Shown in pieces: positions 20,505-30,237 of a stretch of DNA of 64,000 nt. Where the stretch lies: assembly GCF_002221505.1 (NCBI RefSeq), contig NZ_CP011036.1:1798001-1862000 (forward strand), written 5' to 3'. Numbering within the stretch: the first letter of the stretch is position 1; each line of letters opens with the position of its first letter. This DNA is from Pseudoalteromonas nigrifaciens. GTDB taxonomy: Bacteria; Pseudomonadota; Gammaproteobacteria; Enterobacterales; Alteromonadaceae. The notes under the pieces were generated by a model. The model was given only the letters and a program-made list of their open reading frames with translations, was not told the origin of the DNA and did not search any database. The translations under genes and the position numbers were made by a program.

Positions 20505-21089
20505 ATGCTTAATTTACCAGTGCAACCTCGTTATTTACTCCCTCCTTTATTTTTAATGCTGCTAAGCGTTACTTTTGCTACTTTTGATTTAAATGACTTA
20601 CTCGAATTTAATCGCGATTTAGTTAATCAGGGCGAATTGTGGCGAGTTTTTAGCAGCCAATTTGTTCATGCTAACTGGGCACATTTGGCGCTAAACTGCG
20701 GCGGTATTATTTTAATTTGGTTACTACATGGCGAACATACGTCGCCTAAACGCTACGCTATTAATATTAGCTTATTGGCTCTGTGGTGCGGCTTAGGTGT
20801 TTACTGGTTTTGCCCCAGTATTTATATTTACACTGGGCTAAGCGCACTGTTACATGGCGTTATTATTTGGGGCGCAGTTAAAGATACAACACTTGAGCTT
20901 AAGTCGGGCTATTTATTGTTTATTGGGGTGTGGCTTAAAATAATATTTGAGCAGCTAAATGGCCCTAATGCCGATATTGGTAAGCTTATAAACTCAACCG
21001 TTGCAATTGACGCGCACTTAATTGGTGCTATTGGTGGTACTTTGTTAGCCGCACCTTTATTAGTTAACTATATTAAAAACAAAAACTAA
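20505..21089 (+). CDS. rrtA: Rhombosortase (rhomboid family serine protease), 194 aa
   Basis: Small intramembrane protease of the rhombosortase group, proposed to cleave GlyGly-CTERM anchors of secreted proteins. Five or six hydrophobic helices are seen. LWRVFSSQFVHANWAHLALNCGGI (given here as FVHANWAHLALN) is the rhomboid-type HxxxHxxxN helix, YTGLSALLHG (about residues 109-118) carries the catalytic Ser in GLS, and DAHLIGAIGG (about 168-177) the catalytic His. The size matches rhombosortases rather than GlpG. No GlyGly-CTERM protein was recognised in this window, so substrates must be encoded elsewhere. Confidence 0.85.
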   Translation: MLNLPVQPRYLLPPLFLMLLSVTFATFDLNDLLEFNRDLVNQGELWRVFSSQFVHANWAHLALNCGGIILIWLLHGEHTSPKRYAINISLLALWCGLGVYWFCPSIYIYTGLSALLHGVIIWGAVKDTTLELKSGYLLFIGVWLKIIFEQLNGPNADIGKLINSTVAIDAHLIGAIGGTLLAAPLLVNYIKNKN

Positions 21090-21096
21090 ATATAAA

Positions 21097-21122
21097 AAAA
21101 CGCCACTTAAAAGTGGCGTTTT
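21097..21122. terminator. Bidirectional terminator between rrtA and S9 peptidase
   Basis: CGCCACTT / AAGTGGCG stem with a two-base loop, flanked by an A run on the left and TTTT on the right, between two convergent genes. Confidence 0.9.
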
Positions 21123-21144
21123 AGGTGTAACTTGTTATTAATCG

Positions 21145-23649
21145 TTACAGGGTTTCTTTAAACAGTTTATAAATACGGCGATATTCATCTAACCAGCTCG
21201 ATGGCTGCACAAAACCGTGCGGCTCTACCGGAAAAATAGCCGTTTCAAAGTTTTCTTTTTCAAGCTCAATTAAACGCTGTACTAATCTAACCGTATCTTG
21301 AAAAAACACGTTGTCGTCAACCATAGGCGCATTAATTAATAAGCGTTTGTTTAAACCCTCAGCATAGTAAATAGGCGAACTGCGCTCATACGCAATTGGA
21401 TCAACATCCGGATGGTTTAATATATTTGCTGTGTACGGCGCATTATAATGAGCCCAATCTGTAACGGGGCGAAGTGCAGCACCCGCTTGAAACAATTCGG
21501 GCGCGGTAAATAACGCCATAAAGGTCATAAAGCCGCCATAAGAGCCACCATACGTGCCTACAGCTTGCGTATTTACGTTGGCATTTTCTGCCATCCATTT
21601 AACCCCATCAGCTAAATCTTGGGTTTCGGGTGTACCCATTTGACGATAAATTGCCGTACGCCAATCACGTCCATAGCCTTTAGATGCGCGGTAATCCATA
21701 TCCATTACTACATAACCTTCGTCAGCTAATAACGAATGAAACATAAACTCACGAAAATACCCAGACCAGCCCAAGTGCGAGTTTTGTAAGTAACCTGCAC
21801 CGTGGTTAAAAATAACCGCTTTACGCTTTTTACCCACTTCGCCCTCTACATAATCAGCCGGATAGTACACTTTTGCGTAAATAGGTTGATCAGTATGGCT
21901 AGATGGCACTGCAATTATTTTAGGGGTTGTTAGCTTTTTAGCTAAAAACTCATCCGAAACCGTATGTGTTAACCGGGTAACCTGTGTGTTTGCTTTTGCA
22001 TCAGCCACATACAACTCAGTTGGTAACATAATTGTTGAGTGCTTTAACAGCAGCTTGGTTTGATCAGGGCTAAGTGTATAGTCGGTCATACCGTTAAGGT
22101 CGGTTACTTGCTCGTTTTTACCGGTTAGTGGATTTACACGGTAAATTTCGTATAGGCCTGGGTGTTCAACGTTAGCTTTATAATAAATAGCACTGTTATC
22201 GTCGGTAAGCGTAAGGTTAGATACTTCAAACTTACCTGTTGTTAGCGCTGTTGCTTTACCATTTAACGGCTTTTTATAAAGCTGACTGTAACCCGACTGC
22301 TCTGATAAATAATATAAGGTGTTAGAGTTGTGTAGCCAGCCAAAATCGTTAAAAGCATAGGCTATCCAAGCGTCGTCATGTAAACGATGTTGCGACACTA
22401 ACTTATTATTTTTAAAATCGACGGTTGCTAACCAGCGATCTTTGTTATCCCACGCTTCTAGCATTATTGCTACGTTTGAGCCGTCGTCGTTCCAAATTAT
22501 AGGGCTTTGATCCCAGCCCCAATCGCTAATTTAATTTATACCACGCGGCGCTTTTTTAGACTTATACGTTTTACCATCACGGGCATAGTTTTCTTTTTTA
22601 ACCGCTGCCAATACGTCTTCATCAAAGCCCGGTAGGGTATCAAAGCTTAAGGTATTTTGACTTTTATCGTTTAAATTAATGTATACCAGCTCTGAGGTTT
22701 GCGACTTTTCGTCAGCTACTCGGCGGCGCGCTTTTTTAGGTTCAATGCGGGCATCATCGGTAATATAATTTGGCATTATATCGCTATCATCGCGCCAATC
22801 TCTTTGCTCTTGCACTACCACTAATAAAGCATCACCATTTGGCGATAACTGCACGTCTTTTACACTATTACCTTTGCCTAAATAAAACTCAGTATTAGCA
22901 ATTGAGCTATTTTGCTGCTTAAGCTGTGCTTTGCGTGCTTGTTTATCTTTATTGTTTTTATGCGTTAGCGCTATGTAATCAATAAGTTTATGCTGCTCTT
23001 TAGCAATATAACTGCTTGGCTCTGTAATGCCCTGGGGCTTATCTGCCAGTTTTAAATTAGCAATTTCAGTGGTTAAGCCTGAGCTTAAGTCAACTTTAAA
23101 AAATGTATTACCTTGACGATAAGCTAAGCTGCCATCATTTAAAAATTGTGGCTTAGATTCAGTGCTAGAGGTATGCGTTACTTGTTGAATTGCACCTGTT
23201 GTAACGCTTTTTACAAATATATTTCCCTCAAATACATAGGCTTGCAGGGCTTTATTTTTTGAATAAACAGCTTTATTTGCACCTACAGTGTGCAGTTTAT
23301 TAAGTGCTACTTGCTCTGCGCTTTGGCTTGTAATTGATTGGCTAAATAAGTTACGTAACTCATTACCTTGCTCTTTACGTGCATAAATAATGGTAGCAGA
23401 ATCACTGCCCCAAAATGCGCGCTCTGGTTGACGTCCAAGCCAATCGGGATGGGCCATAGCTTGCTCTAACGTTATTTTAGTAGAGCCCATATCGGCGGGG
23501 GTATTAACAACGGCAGCAACAGGAGACGTTGTTACATTATTTTGCGTAGCTGTTGAAGATGATGCAGTTGCTTGACACCCTGCTAAAAAAACACTTGAGG
23601 CAACAGCCAGTGCTATTAATGTTTTGGACGATGAGATATTAAAAATCAT
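21145..23649 (-). pseudogene. S9 prolyl oligopeptidase-family lipoprotein, split by one in-frame stop
   Basis: Two reading segments (22531-23649 and 21145-22464) are in the same frame. They are separated only by a TAA at 22531-22533 and 22 sense codons (ISDWGWDQ...), so this is one 834-codon gene with a single nonsense codon. The N-part has a lipoprotein signal (SVFLAGC, lipid Cys about 25) and beta-propeller-like repeats. The C-part holds an apparently complete alpha/beta-hydrolase domain: nucleophile in GGSYGG, acid in APMVDDN, His in VEPHGF. A free C-part would lack an export signal. It may be a true pseudogene, a read-through gene or a base-calling error. Confidence 0.85.
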
Positions 23650-23751
23650 AGTGCTTCTTAACGGTAATTATAATTAAGCCGTATTTAAGCAGAAGCACTT
23701 TGGTGATTGCAATTTTTTAAGACAAACGCCGGTGTAACTGAGTTAGGTTGC

Positions 23752-24924
23752 TTATTCTAAGCGTAAATCTAGCCAAACTAGTCGATGATCACTCGACGCA
23801 TTTCTGTCTTTAATTAAGCGGTATAGCTGGCTATTTTTAGTTGGCCAAAATACCCCACCATCAATAATTTTTAACCCATAATGCGATGGCAAAACATAGT
23901 CAACCCGTGCTTGCCAACTTGCACTGTAATTTTTAGCATGGCTGTGCTGTGGATATTGCTCTTTTGCGCCAGCACTTTTCGGTATAAAACTGGCGTTTAC
24001 AAGCGGATGCTTAAGTAGCTGATCTGTAGTTATAGTTCGCTGTTTATCACCCTCAGGGGCGGCATTTAAGTCACCTAAAATAACAAAGCGAGACTGAGCA
24101 TTTAAACCGCCTTTTTTACCTTTATCGTCATAAATATAATCGGCATTATTAATGTAGTCTGCAACTAACCTTACTTCATCATGGTTACGCTTGCCGTTTC
24201 TGTCCTCTAAGCCATCAAAAACCGGTGGGGTTGGGTGCGATGCAAGTATATGTACCGTTTTATTATTAACTGATATGGGTAAATCCCAAAAAGATTTTGA
24301 GCTCAAACGAATGTTTTGCCATTCTTGCTCGTTATACCAGTTTTTGCCTGTGGTTGGATCAATAGGCATTTGCGCATTAGGCATATCTTTATATTTAAAA
24401 GTTTGCAGCGTTCGTACTTTATCTAAATCGATTGGATAACGAGATAAAACGGCCATACCGTAATGGCCTTCAAAAAAACCAAAACCGTGAGCGTCGCCCA
24501 TTATTCCTATTTTTTTACCGTCGTTATCTAAATCAAACTCAGTGGCTAAACCGGTATTAACCGGCGCAATATAAAAATAAGGATAGTCTATTGCCGCTTG
24601 ATTATTTTGACTCACGTTTAAATAATGGCTTTTAAAGTACGCTATACCCTGCTCTTTTGGCACATAATCAAACTCGTTTAATAGTATTATATCGGGGCGA
24701 ACACGTTGAATTATTTCGGCAATATTTTTAATTTGTGAATGCTCTGCTTTAAGCGCGCTAACCAAAGAATCGCTTTTTACAGGGGTTTTTCTTGGTGTAT
24801 AGTTAGTTGCATCCATACTTACATTAAAGGTGGCAACACGCAGTTGCGCCGCTGCAACGTAGTTGCTTAGCAGTAAACAAAACAACGTACTACCCAAAGT
24901 AATACTACTTAAATTACCTTTCAT
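23752..24924 (-). CDS. Secreted endonuclease/exonuclease/phosphatase family protein, 390 aa
   Basis: Extracytoplasmic metal-dependent hydrolase of the EEP fold. A signal peptide (TLFCLLLSNYVAAAQ) is followed by LRVATFNVSMDA (metal site 1), IILLNEFDYV (Glu), HILASHPTPPVFDG, FVILGDLNAAPEGD (catalytic GDxN) and the final SSDHRLVWLDL (SDH). A substrate cannot be read from the sequence; nuclease or phosphodiesterase are both possible. The start overlaps the stop of the YeiH-like gene by one base (TAATG read on the minus strand), indicating coupled translation. Confidence 0.85.
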   Translation of the reverse strand: MKGNLSSITLGSTLFCLLLSNYVAAAQLRVATFNVSMDATNYTPRKTPVKSDSLVSALKAEHSQIKNIAEIIQRVRPDIILLNEFDYVPKEQGIAYFKSHYLNVSQNNQAAIDYPYFYIAPVNTGLATEFDLDNDGKKIGIMGDAHGFGFFEGHYGMAVLSRYPIDLDKVRTLQTFKYKDMPNAQMPIDPTTGKNWYNEQEWQNIRLSSKSFWDLPISVNNKTVHILASHPTPPVFDGLEDRNGKRNHDEVRLVADYINNADYIYDDKGKKGGLNAQSRFVILGDLNAAPEGDKQRTITTDQLLKHPLVNASFIPKSAGAKEQYPQHSHAKNYSASWQARVDYVLPSHYGLKIIDGGVFWPTKNSQLYRLIKDRNASSDHRLVWLDLRLE

Positions 24925-25850
24925 TATATCAACCCATCTAAAATTAAAAATAAAATAACACTACTTACCACTATCCATAATAAAATTGCCATTATAAAGG
25001 GCTTAAGTCCGGCTTGTTTTAGTATTGCTAATGATAGGCCACTACCAATTAAAAATAATGTAACTATAAGCAATTGTTTAGCAACTATATTAATAACACT
25101 CCATACAGGTGAAAACTGTGGCAAATAAGTATTAATAAGTGCGGCGAGTACAAAGCCAACAATAAATAGTGGAATACTGGCTTTTTCATCTGAGCGTAAA
25201 AACACCCCAGCAAGCGCAGTATAAGGAATGATCCACATAGCGCGGGTTAATTTTACTGTGGTGGCAATGCTTAGTGCCACAGCGCCATAAGTAGCGGATG
25301 CACCTACAACACTGCTGGTATCGTGAATAGCTAAAGCAGCCCACATGCCAAATTGCTGCTCGGTTAAATTAAAATAATGGCCAATGGCCGGAAACAACAG
25401 TAAGCCCACGCCATTGAGCATAAATACTACGCCAAGTGCCACAGCCACTTCATGATCTTTTGCTTTAATTACCGGTGCCATAGCTGCAATAGCACTGCCA
25501 CCACAAATAGCAGTGCCAAATGAAATTAATACGCCGGTATTGCGGTTAAGTTTAAATACTTGGGTAAGTATTTCACCTAAGCCAATTATTGCGGTAATAC
25601 TCACAATAGTGAGCACTAAAGAGCTGCTACCCACTTCAATTACCTGATTAAAGTCAACGGCAAAACCAAGCCCGACCACCGCTGCTTTTAACATCCACTT
25701 ACTGGCTTTTTGCGAAAGCTCGGCAAACGGATTACCTAATGTCATAGCAAAAGCAGCGCCTATTACCAGTGCACTACCAGCGCCAATAAAAGGAGTGATA
25801 CATAATGCTAAAAGAATTAAAAACAATGGCTTTTTGAGTGTTAATGGCAT
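24924..25850 (-). CDS. YeiH/UPF0324 family membrane protein (putative anion exporter), 308 aa
   Basis: Polytopic inner-membrane protein with about ten hydrophobic segments. The conserved family blocks are WMLKAAVVGLGFAVDF (about residues 47-62), SFGTAICGGSAIAAMAP near 110-126 and AALAIHDTSSVVGASATYG near 172-190, typical of UPF0324/YeiH proteins, which are annotated as putative sulfate exporters. The substrate is unproven. It sits between the DUF2798 gene (6 bp upstream) and the EEP hydrolase (1-bp overlap downstream), so all three are probably one transcript. Confidence 0.85.
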   Translation of the reverse strand: MPLTLKKPLFLILLALCITPFIGAGSALVIGAAFAMTLGNPFAELSQKASKWMLKAAVVGLGFAVDFNQVIEVGSSSLVLTIVSITAIIGLGEILTQVFKLNRNTGVLISFGTAICGGSAIAAMAPVIKAKDHEVAVALGVVFMLNGVGLLLFPAIGHYFNLTEQQFGMWAALAIHDTSSVVGASATYGAVALSIATTVKLTRAMWIIPYTALAGVFLRSDEKASIPLFIVGFVLAALINTYLPQFSPVWSVINIVAKQLLIVTLFLIGSGLSLAILKQAGLKPFIMAILLWIVVSSVILFLILDGLI

Positions 25851-25856
25851 GCTGTA

Positions 25857-26081
25857 TTACGCTCGAATTATTTTATCAGTTAACTTGTGTACTAAAGGTG
25901 CAACTAGAATAACTGTAGGAAATGCGATAGAAAATGCAAATACCCATGCTTTGAGCCATATAGTTATAATATTATCGACCATTCCCACGTTAAATAATGA
26001 GATCACAAAAGACATAAAGCCCGACATTAATAGTGCCATTAAAAATGCAAACACAACATTGCGGTATTTAGGGTTAAACAT
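25857..26081 (-). CDS. DUF2798 small membrane protein, 74 aa
   Basis: Short protein with two transmembrane helices (about residues 8-30 and 43-63). The pattern NVVFAFLMALLMSGFMSFVIS and WLKAWVFAFSIAFP matches DUF2798 proteins. The function is unknown. It is the first gene of a likely three-gene unit with the YeiH-like transporter and the EEP hydrolase. Confidence 0.8.
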   Translation of the reverse strand: MFNPKYRNVVFAFLMALLMSGFMSFVISLFNVGMVDNIITIWLKAWVFAFSIAFPTVILVAPLVHKLTDKIIRA

Positions 26082-26100
26082 AGGTGTAGCCTTTGGCGTT

Positions 26101-26134
26101 AAGCAATAAATTGAGATGTCCCAATTTATTGCTT
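26101..26134. terminator. Hairpin between purK and the DUF2798 gene
   Basis: AAGCAATAAATTG (26101-26113) and its exact complement (26122-26134) enclose 8 bases. It lies 5 bases past the purK stop. The T run is on the plus-strand side, so termination of purK is plausible but not certain. Confidence 0.6.
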
Positions 26135-26138
26135 ATTT

Positions 26139-27287
26139 TTAGTTGAGTATCAAAGATGTACTCGTGGCTAAAATACCTGGGTAGGCTTTTTCTGGTAAAC
26201 ACTCGCTAAGTTCAGCTAAGCGTTCACCTAGTTGATGTAGACTTTGAGCTGAGACATTAATATGACCCATTTTACGCCCTGGTTTTACTGTTTTACCGTA
26301 CCAATGACTAGTTACATCAGTCACTTCTAAAACTGCAGTAGGAATACTGGCTTGGCCAAGCACATTTATCATCGCAGTGGCGTGTTTAAGCTCAGTATTA
26401 CCCAGAGGCAGCCCTGCAACCGCACGCATATGGTTTTCAAACTGCGAGCAATGGCAACCTTGCTGTGTCCAGTGGCCTGAGTTGTGTACACGCGGGGCAA
26501 TTTCGTTTACCAGTAAAGTGCCTTTAACGTCAAAAAACTCAATTGCCAATACACCCACATAATTAAGCTCATTCGCTAATTTAGTAAAGGCATCAATAGC
26601 TTGCTGCTCTACATGGCTATTATTTAAACCTGCTACCGATAAGGTTAACACACCATTGGTGTGCTGGTTTTCGGTTAACGGATAAATTGCAACATTACCG
26701 TGTTTATCGCGTGCACCAATAATAGATACTTCACGATCGAACGGAATCATTTTTTCAGCAATAATAGTATGAGGTGCATGTGCTGTGCCTGAGGCAATAA
26801 AATCAGACATTTGAGCCCAAATTTCATCAATTTGATCGTCAGACTTTAATCGCCATTGGCCTTTACCATCGTAGCCTGCTTGACAGGTTTTAATAACTAA
26901 AGGTTTACCTAGGTTTTTAACCGCAAGCTCAAGGTGCGCTTTTTCAGTAATAAGTTGATACGGTGCGCACGCTACAGCTGTTTTATCTAGTAGTGCTTTT
27001 TCGATTTGGCGATCGCCACCAGTTTTAATGGCCGCTTTACCCGGATAAAACTTATTGCTATTACAACAAAGTGTTAATACATCGTCAGGTATATGCTCAA
27101 ACTCAGCAGTAATTGCATCTGCGTTTGCTATGGCTTGCTCTAATGTGGTTGAGTAAACTTCGCCTGTGAGTGGGTGCACAATTTTTTGGCTGCCTACATC
27201 GTACGCAACCACGTTCAAATTAAGTGGCGCGCCAGCAAGGCTCATCATGCGTGCTAATTGCCCTGCACCTAAAATTAAAATAGTCAT
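26139..27287 (-). CDS. purK: N5-carboxyaminoimidazole ribonucleotide synthase
   Basis: ATP-grasp enzyme that carboxylates AIR with bicarbonate to N5-CAIR in de novo purine synthesis. The N-terminus ILGAGQLARMMSLAGAPLN is the family signature; PLVIKTCQAGYDGKGQW (about residues 130-146) and the catalytic EIAPRVHNSGHWTQQGC (about 263-279) are clear. The length (382) is normal. It begins 2 bp after the purE stop and its product feeds PurE, so the two form a purEK operon. Confidence 0.95.
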   Translation of the reverse strand: MTILILGAGQLARMMSLAGAPLNLNVVAYDVGSQKIVHPLTGEVYSTTLEQAIANADAITAEFEHIPDDVLTLCCNSNKFYPGKAAIKTGGDRQIEKALLDKTAVACAPYQLITEKAHLELAVKNLGKPLVIKTCQAGYDGKGQWRLKSDDQIDEIWAQMSDFIASGTAHAPHTIIAEKMIPFDREVSIIGARDKHGNVAIYPLTENQHTNGVLTLSVAGLNNSHVEQQAIDAFTKLANELNYVGVLAIEFFDVKGTLLVNEIAPRVHNSGHWTQQGCHCSQFENHMRAVAGLPLGNTELKHATAMINVLGQASIPTAVLEVTDVTSHWYGKTVKPGRKMGHINVSAQSLHQLGERLAELSECLPEKAYPGILATSTSLILN

Positions 27288-27289
27288 TA

Positions 27290-27772
27290 TTACTCTGCAG
27301 GATTAGGGTTAGCTAAAATAGTGTCGGTTTGTTCTTTACGAAACGCTTCAATTTTTGCGAATATTTCAGGGTTTTGACACCCTAAAATTTGCGCTGCAAG
27401 TAAACCTGCATTTGCAGCGCCAGGCTCACCAATAGCTAATGTCCCTACCGCAACACCTTTAGGCATTTGGCAAATAGAAAGTAGCGAATCAATACCATTA
27501 AGCGCTTTTGATTTAACTGGCACACCAAGTACTGGTAATGAGGTAAATGCAGCTGCCATACCCGGCAAATGGGCCGCGCCGCCTGCGCCTGCAATTATAA
27601 CTTTAATACCACGGTCACTTGCTGAGCTTGCGTAATCAGCAAGGAGTTGAGGAGTTCGGTGGGCAGAAACTACTTTTGTTTCGTACTCAATGCCAAATTT
27701 TTCTAGCATGAGCGCCGCATGTTCCATGGTTGGCCAATCTGATTTAGAACCCATAATAATGCCAACTTTCAT
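27290..27772 (-). CDS. purE: N5-carboxyaminoimidazole ribonucleotide mutase, class I PurE
   Basis: Converts N5-CAIR to CAIR in purine synthesis. [16 protein letters not shown] (about residues 4-19) is the conserved nucleotide-binding start, [12 protein letters not shown] (about 37-48) carries the catalytic His, and [13 protein letters not shown] near 66-78 is the third block. 160 residues is typical of bacterial class I PurE. First gene of purEK, preceded by GAGGAGT, a good ribosome site, and by a TATAAT box with a leader hairpin. Confidence 0.95.
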   Translation of the reverse strand: MKVGIIMGSKSDWPTMEHAALMLEKFGIEYETKVVSAHRTPQLLADYASSASDRGIKVIIAGAGGAAHLPGMAAAFTSLPVLGVPVKSKALNGIDSLLSICQMPKGVAVGTLAIGEPGAANAGLLAAQILGCQNPEIFAKIEAFRKEQTDTILANPNPAE

Positions 27773-27803
27773 AAATACTCCTCAGTAATATACTATTTTA
27801 ACT

Positions 27804-27839
27804 AGCGGACTTATGTCCGCTTTTATGGCGGGTATTATA
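27804..27839 (-). promoter_or_regulatory. purEK -10 box and leader hairpin
   Basis: On the minus strand a consensus TATAAT (27839-27834) is followed within the expected leader by a stem AGCGGAC-ATAA-GTCCGCT (27821-27804), about 30 bases before the purE ATG. No good -35 box and no clear PurR operator were recognised. Confidence 0.45.
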
Positions 27840-27874
27840 CCCAAAAGTCATTAAATTGCGACTAACAAAAACAA

Positions 27875-27901
27875 AAAAAGCCATGTTAAACATGGCTTTT
27901 T
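27875..27901 (-). terminator. Intrinsic terminator after the ABC-F gene
   Basis: GCCATGTT-A-AACATGGC palindrome (27880-27896) with A-rich left and T-rich right flanks, 23 bases past the ABC-F stop. Confidence 0.88.
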
Positions 27902-27923
27902 AAAGTTAGCAGTAAAGCGCTAT

Positions 27924-29537
27924 TTACGCCTCTTTACTTGCTAGGTACTCAGCGTAGGTACCTCTAAAGTCAATAACCTTACCGTCTTTAACTTCCCAGA
28001 TACGCGTAGCAACCGATGATACAAATTGGCGATCGTGAGACACAAACAATAAAGTACCTTCGTAGGCTTCAAGTGCTAAGTTAAGTGCTTCAATAGATTC
28101 CATATCCATGTGGTTGGTTGGCTCATCCATTAGTAATATATTTGGTTTATGCATCATAATTTTACCAAATAACATACGGCCTTGCTCACCACCCGATATT
28201 ACTTTAACCGACTTTTTAATATCGTTTTGAGAGAACAACATACGGCCTAAAAAGCTGCGCACCACTTGCTCGTCGTCGCCTTCTTGCTGCCATTGCTCCA
28301 TCCACTCAAATAAGTTCATACCGGTGGCAAATTCATCTGCATGATCTTGCGCGTAATAACCAATATTGGCATTTTCAGACCACTTAAACTCACCCGACTT
28401 AGGCGCTAAACGCCCAGCAAAGGTATTTAACAGTGTTGTTTTACCTACACCGTTTTCGCCAATAATAGCAATGCGTTCACCTACTTCTACTAAACCTTCA
28501 AGGCCAGAGAACAAAGTGTTGTCGCCAAAACCTTGGCTAAGGTTAGTCATTTCTAACGCATTACGGAATAATTGTTTTTCTTGATCGAAACGAATAAATG
28601 GCGTTTGACGTGATGACGCTTTAACTTCATCTAACTGAATTTTGTCGATACGTTTAGCACGCGACGTTGCTTGCTTAGCTTTTGACGCATTAGCAGAAAA
28701 ACGTGATACAAATTGTTGAAGTTCAGCAATTTGGTTTTTCTTTTTGGCGTTTTCACTTAACAGACGCTCACGTGCTTGCGTTGCAGCAAACATGTATTCG
28801 TCGTAGTTACCTGAATAAATACGCAGCTCACCGTAATCAATATCGGCCATGTGGGTACAAACCGAGTTTAAAAAGTGGCGGTCATGCGATATTATTATCA
28901 TGGTGCAATCGCGTTGGTTCAATACATCTTCTAACCACTTGATTGTATAAATATCCAAGTTATTAGTAGGTTCATCGAGTAGCATTATTTCAGGATCTGA
29001 AAACAGTACCTGTGCTAAAAGTACACGCAATTTAAAACCTGGCGCAATTTCTGACATAGGGCCATAGTGTTGCTCAGTAGCAATACCTACACCTAATAAC
29101 AACTCACCCGCTTTAGATTCTGCAGAGTAACCGTCCATTTCGGCAAATTCAGTTTCCAAATCTGCTACTTTCATGCCATCCGCTTCGCTCATTTCAGCTA
29201 AAGAGTAAATGCGGTCGCGTTCTTGTTTAATTTCCCATAACTGCTTGTGACCCATGATCACAGTATCAATTACAGAATACTCTTCGTACGCAAACTGGTC
29301 TTGGTTTAGTTTAGCAACTCGTTCATTTGGATCAGTGCTAACGTTACCCGAAGACGGCTCAAGCTCACCACTTAGAATTTTCATAAATGTTGATTTACCG
29401 CAACCATTAGCACCGATCAAACCGTAACGGTTGCCGTCGCCAAATTTTGCTGAGATGTTTTCAAATAATGGTTTAGCACCAAATTGCATGGTGATGTTAG
29501 CTGTACTAATAATAGCGCTACCCTCCAAGGGAGACAT
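27924..29537 (-). CDS. ybiT: ABC-F ATPase (YbiT-like ribosome-associated protein)
   Basis: Cytoplasmic ABC-F protein with two ABC domains and no membrane part, expected to act on the ribosome. Walker A motifs are GANGCGKST (about residue 42) and GENGVGKTT (about 358); Walker [11 protein letters not shown] and [11 protein letters not shown] are both intact. The linker between domains contains [15 protein letters not shown]. It matches E. coli YbiT over the whole length. The ATG at 29537 has no ribosome site and adds residues before the usual N-terminus. GGAGGG lies 7 bases before an ATT at 29513, exactly where the E. coli protein starts, so an AUU start may be used. Confidence 0.9.
   Translation of the reverse strand: MSPLEGSAIISTANITMQFGAKPLFENISAKFGDGNRYGLIGANGCGKSTFMKILSGELEPSSGNVSTDPNERVAKLNQDQFAYEEYSVIDTVIMGHKQLWEIKQERDRIYSLAEMSEADGMKVADLETEFAEMDGYSAESKAGELLLGVGIATEQHYGPMSEIAPGFKLRVLLAQVLFSDPEIMLLDEPTNNLDIYTIKWLEDVLNQRDCTMIIISHDRHFLNSVCTHMADIDYGELRIYSGNYDEYMFAATQARERLLSENAKKKNQIAELQQFVSRFSANASKAKQATSRAKRIDKIQLDEVKASSRQTPFIRFDQEKQLFRNALEMTNLSQGFGDNTLFSGLEGLVEVGERIAIIGENGVGKTTLLNTFAGRLAPKSGEFKWSENANIGYYAQDHADEFATGMNLFEWMEQWQQEGDDEQVVRSFLGRMLFSQNDIKKSVKVISGGEQGRMLFGKIMMHKPNILLMDEPTNHMDMESIEALNLALEAYEGTLLFVSHDRQFVSSVATRIWEVKDGKVIDFRGTYAEYLASKEA
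29511..29528 (-). promoter_or_regulatory. Ribosome site placed for an AUU start of ybiT
   Basis: Minus strand: TTGGAGGGT (29528-29520), 7-base spacer from the GGAGGG core, then ATT (29513-29511). The ATG at 29537 is preceded by AATTAAAATACATC, without a Shine-Dalgarno match. Confidence 0.5.
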
Positions 29538-30237
29538 GATGTATTTTAATTGCGCGCAGTTTAAACCAAATTCATCGTTTTTTCTATGAAAGTTTAAAGG
29601 CTAAATACGCAAATAAGAGCCTGCTTTAATAACTATAATTAAGTTGTAAAATATTACTTAACGCACACTAGGTAACGCACCTTACAAAGCGATTAAATTG
29701 CCGCATAATTAAACAAATTTCAATTTTGAAAAGTTAGCACCTCCTTATATTTGTATCCAAAAACAACATCAGTCAGCAATTGATATTGCTGCTGGTGCGT
29801 ATTTAATTAATAAATTTTTGCTGACTGAATTTCATTCGCCGTTGTTAACACCTGCAAAATTATTTAATACAACTGTTTAACCTGTTTGTTAGCTTGTTTG
29901 TCGCATTTAGTTTTTATTAAAAATATTTTTGTATATATTGATGATATAAAAGCCACTTAGAGCTTTTGCACTACCCTTCACTTTTTAGCTTTTAGCCAAC
30001 TTGAAAAAAACTCACCTTTATTTTTTTAATTTCTAATACCAAACAACTACCCAGCAACTCAAAGCATTAAAAAAAGCAACACCACAAAAACAAAATTAAC
30101 GCTTGGTGAATATTTGCCATTTATTTTGTTTATTGCGGGTGATTATTTTTCACTTTTGAGCATATTATTGCTTTGTTAGTCTTCAATCCCACAGATATAC
30201 CCCAATAAAAAAGCATCAAATTTACACAAGGCAACAA
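29538..30237. other. 700-bp intergenic region between ybiT and porin
   Basis: AT-rich divergent region with no frame worth calling. It holds an 11-bp inverted repeat (see 29769) and long A/T runs shortly before the porin start, which is preceded by CAAGGCAACA. No consensus promoter could be chosen with confidence. Confidence 0.4.
29769..29828. repeat. 11-bp inverted repeat upstream of porin gene
   Basis: TCAGTCAGCAA (29769-29779) and TTGCTGACTGA (29818-29828) are perfect complements 38 bases apart. It could be an operator pair or the stem of an untranslated RNA; function unknown. Confidence 0.5.
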
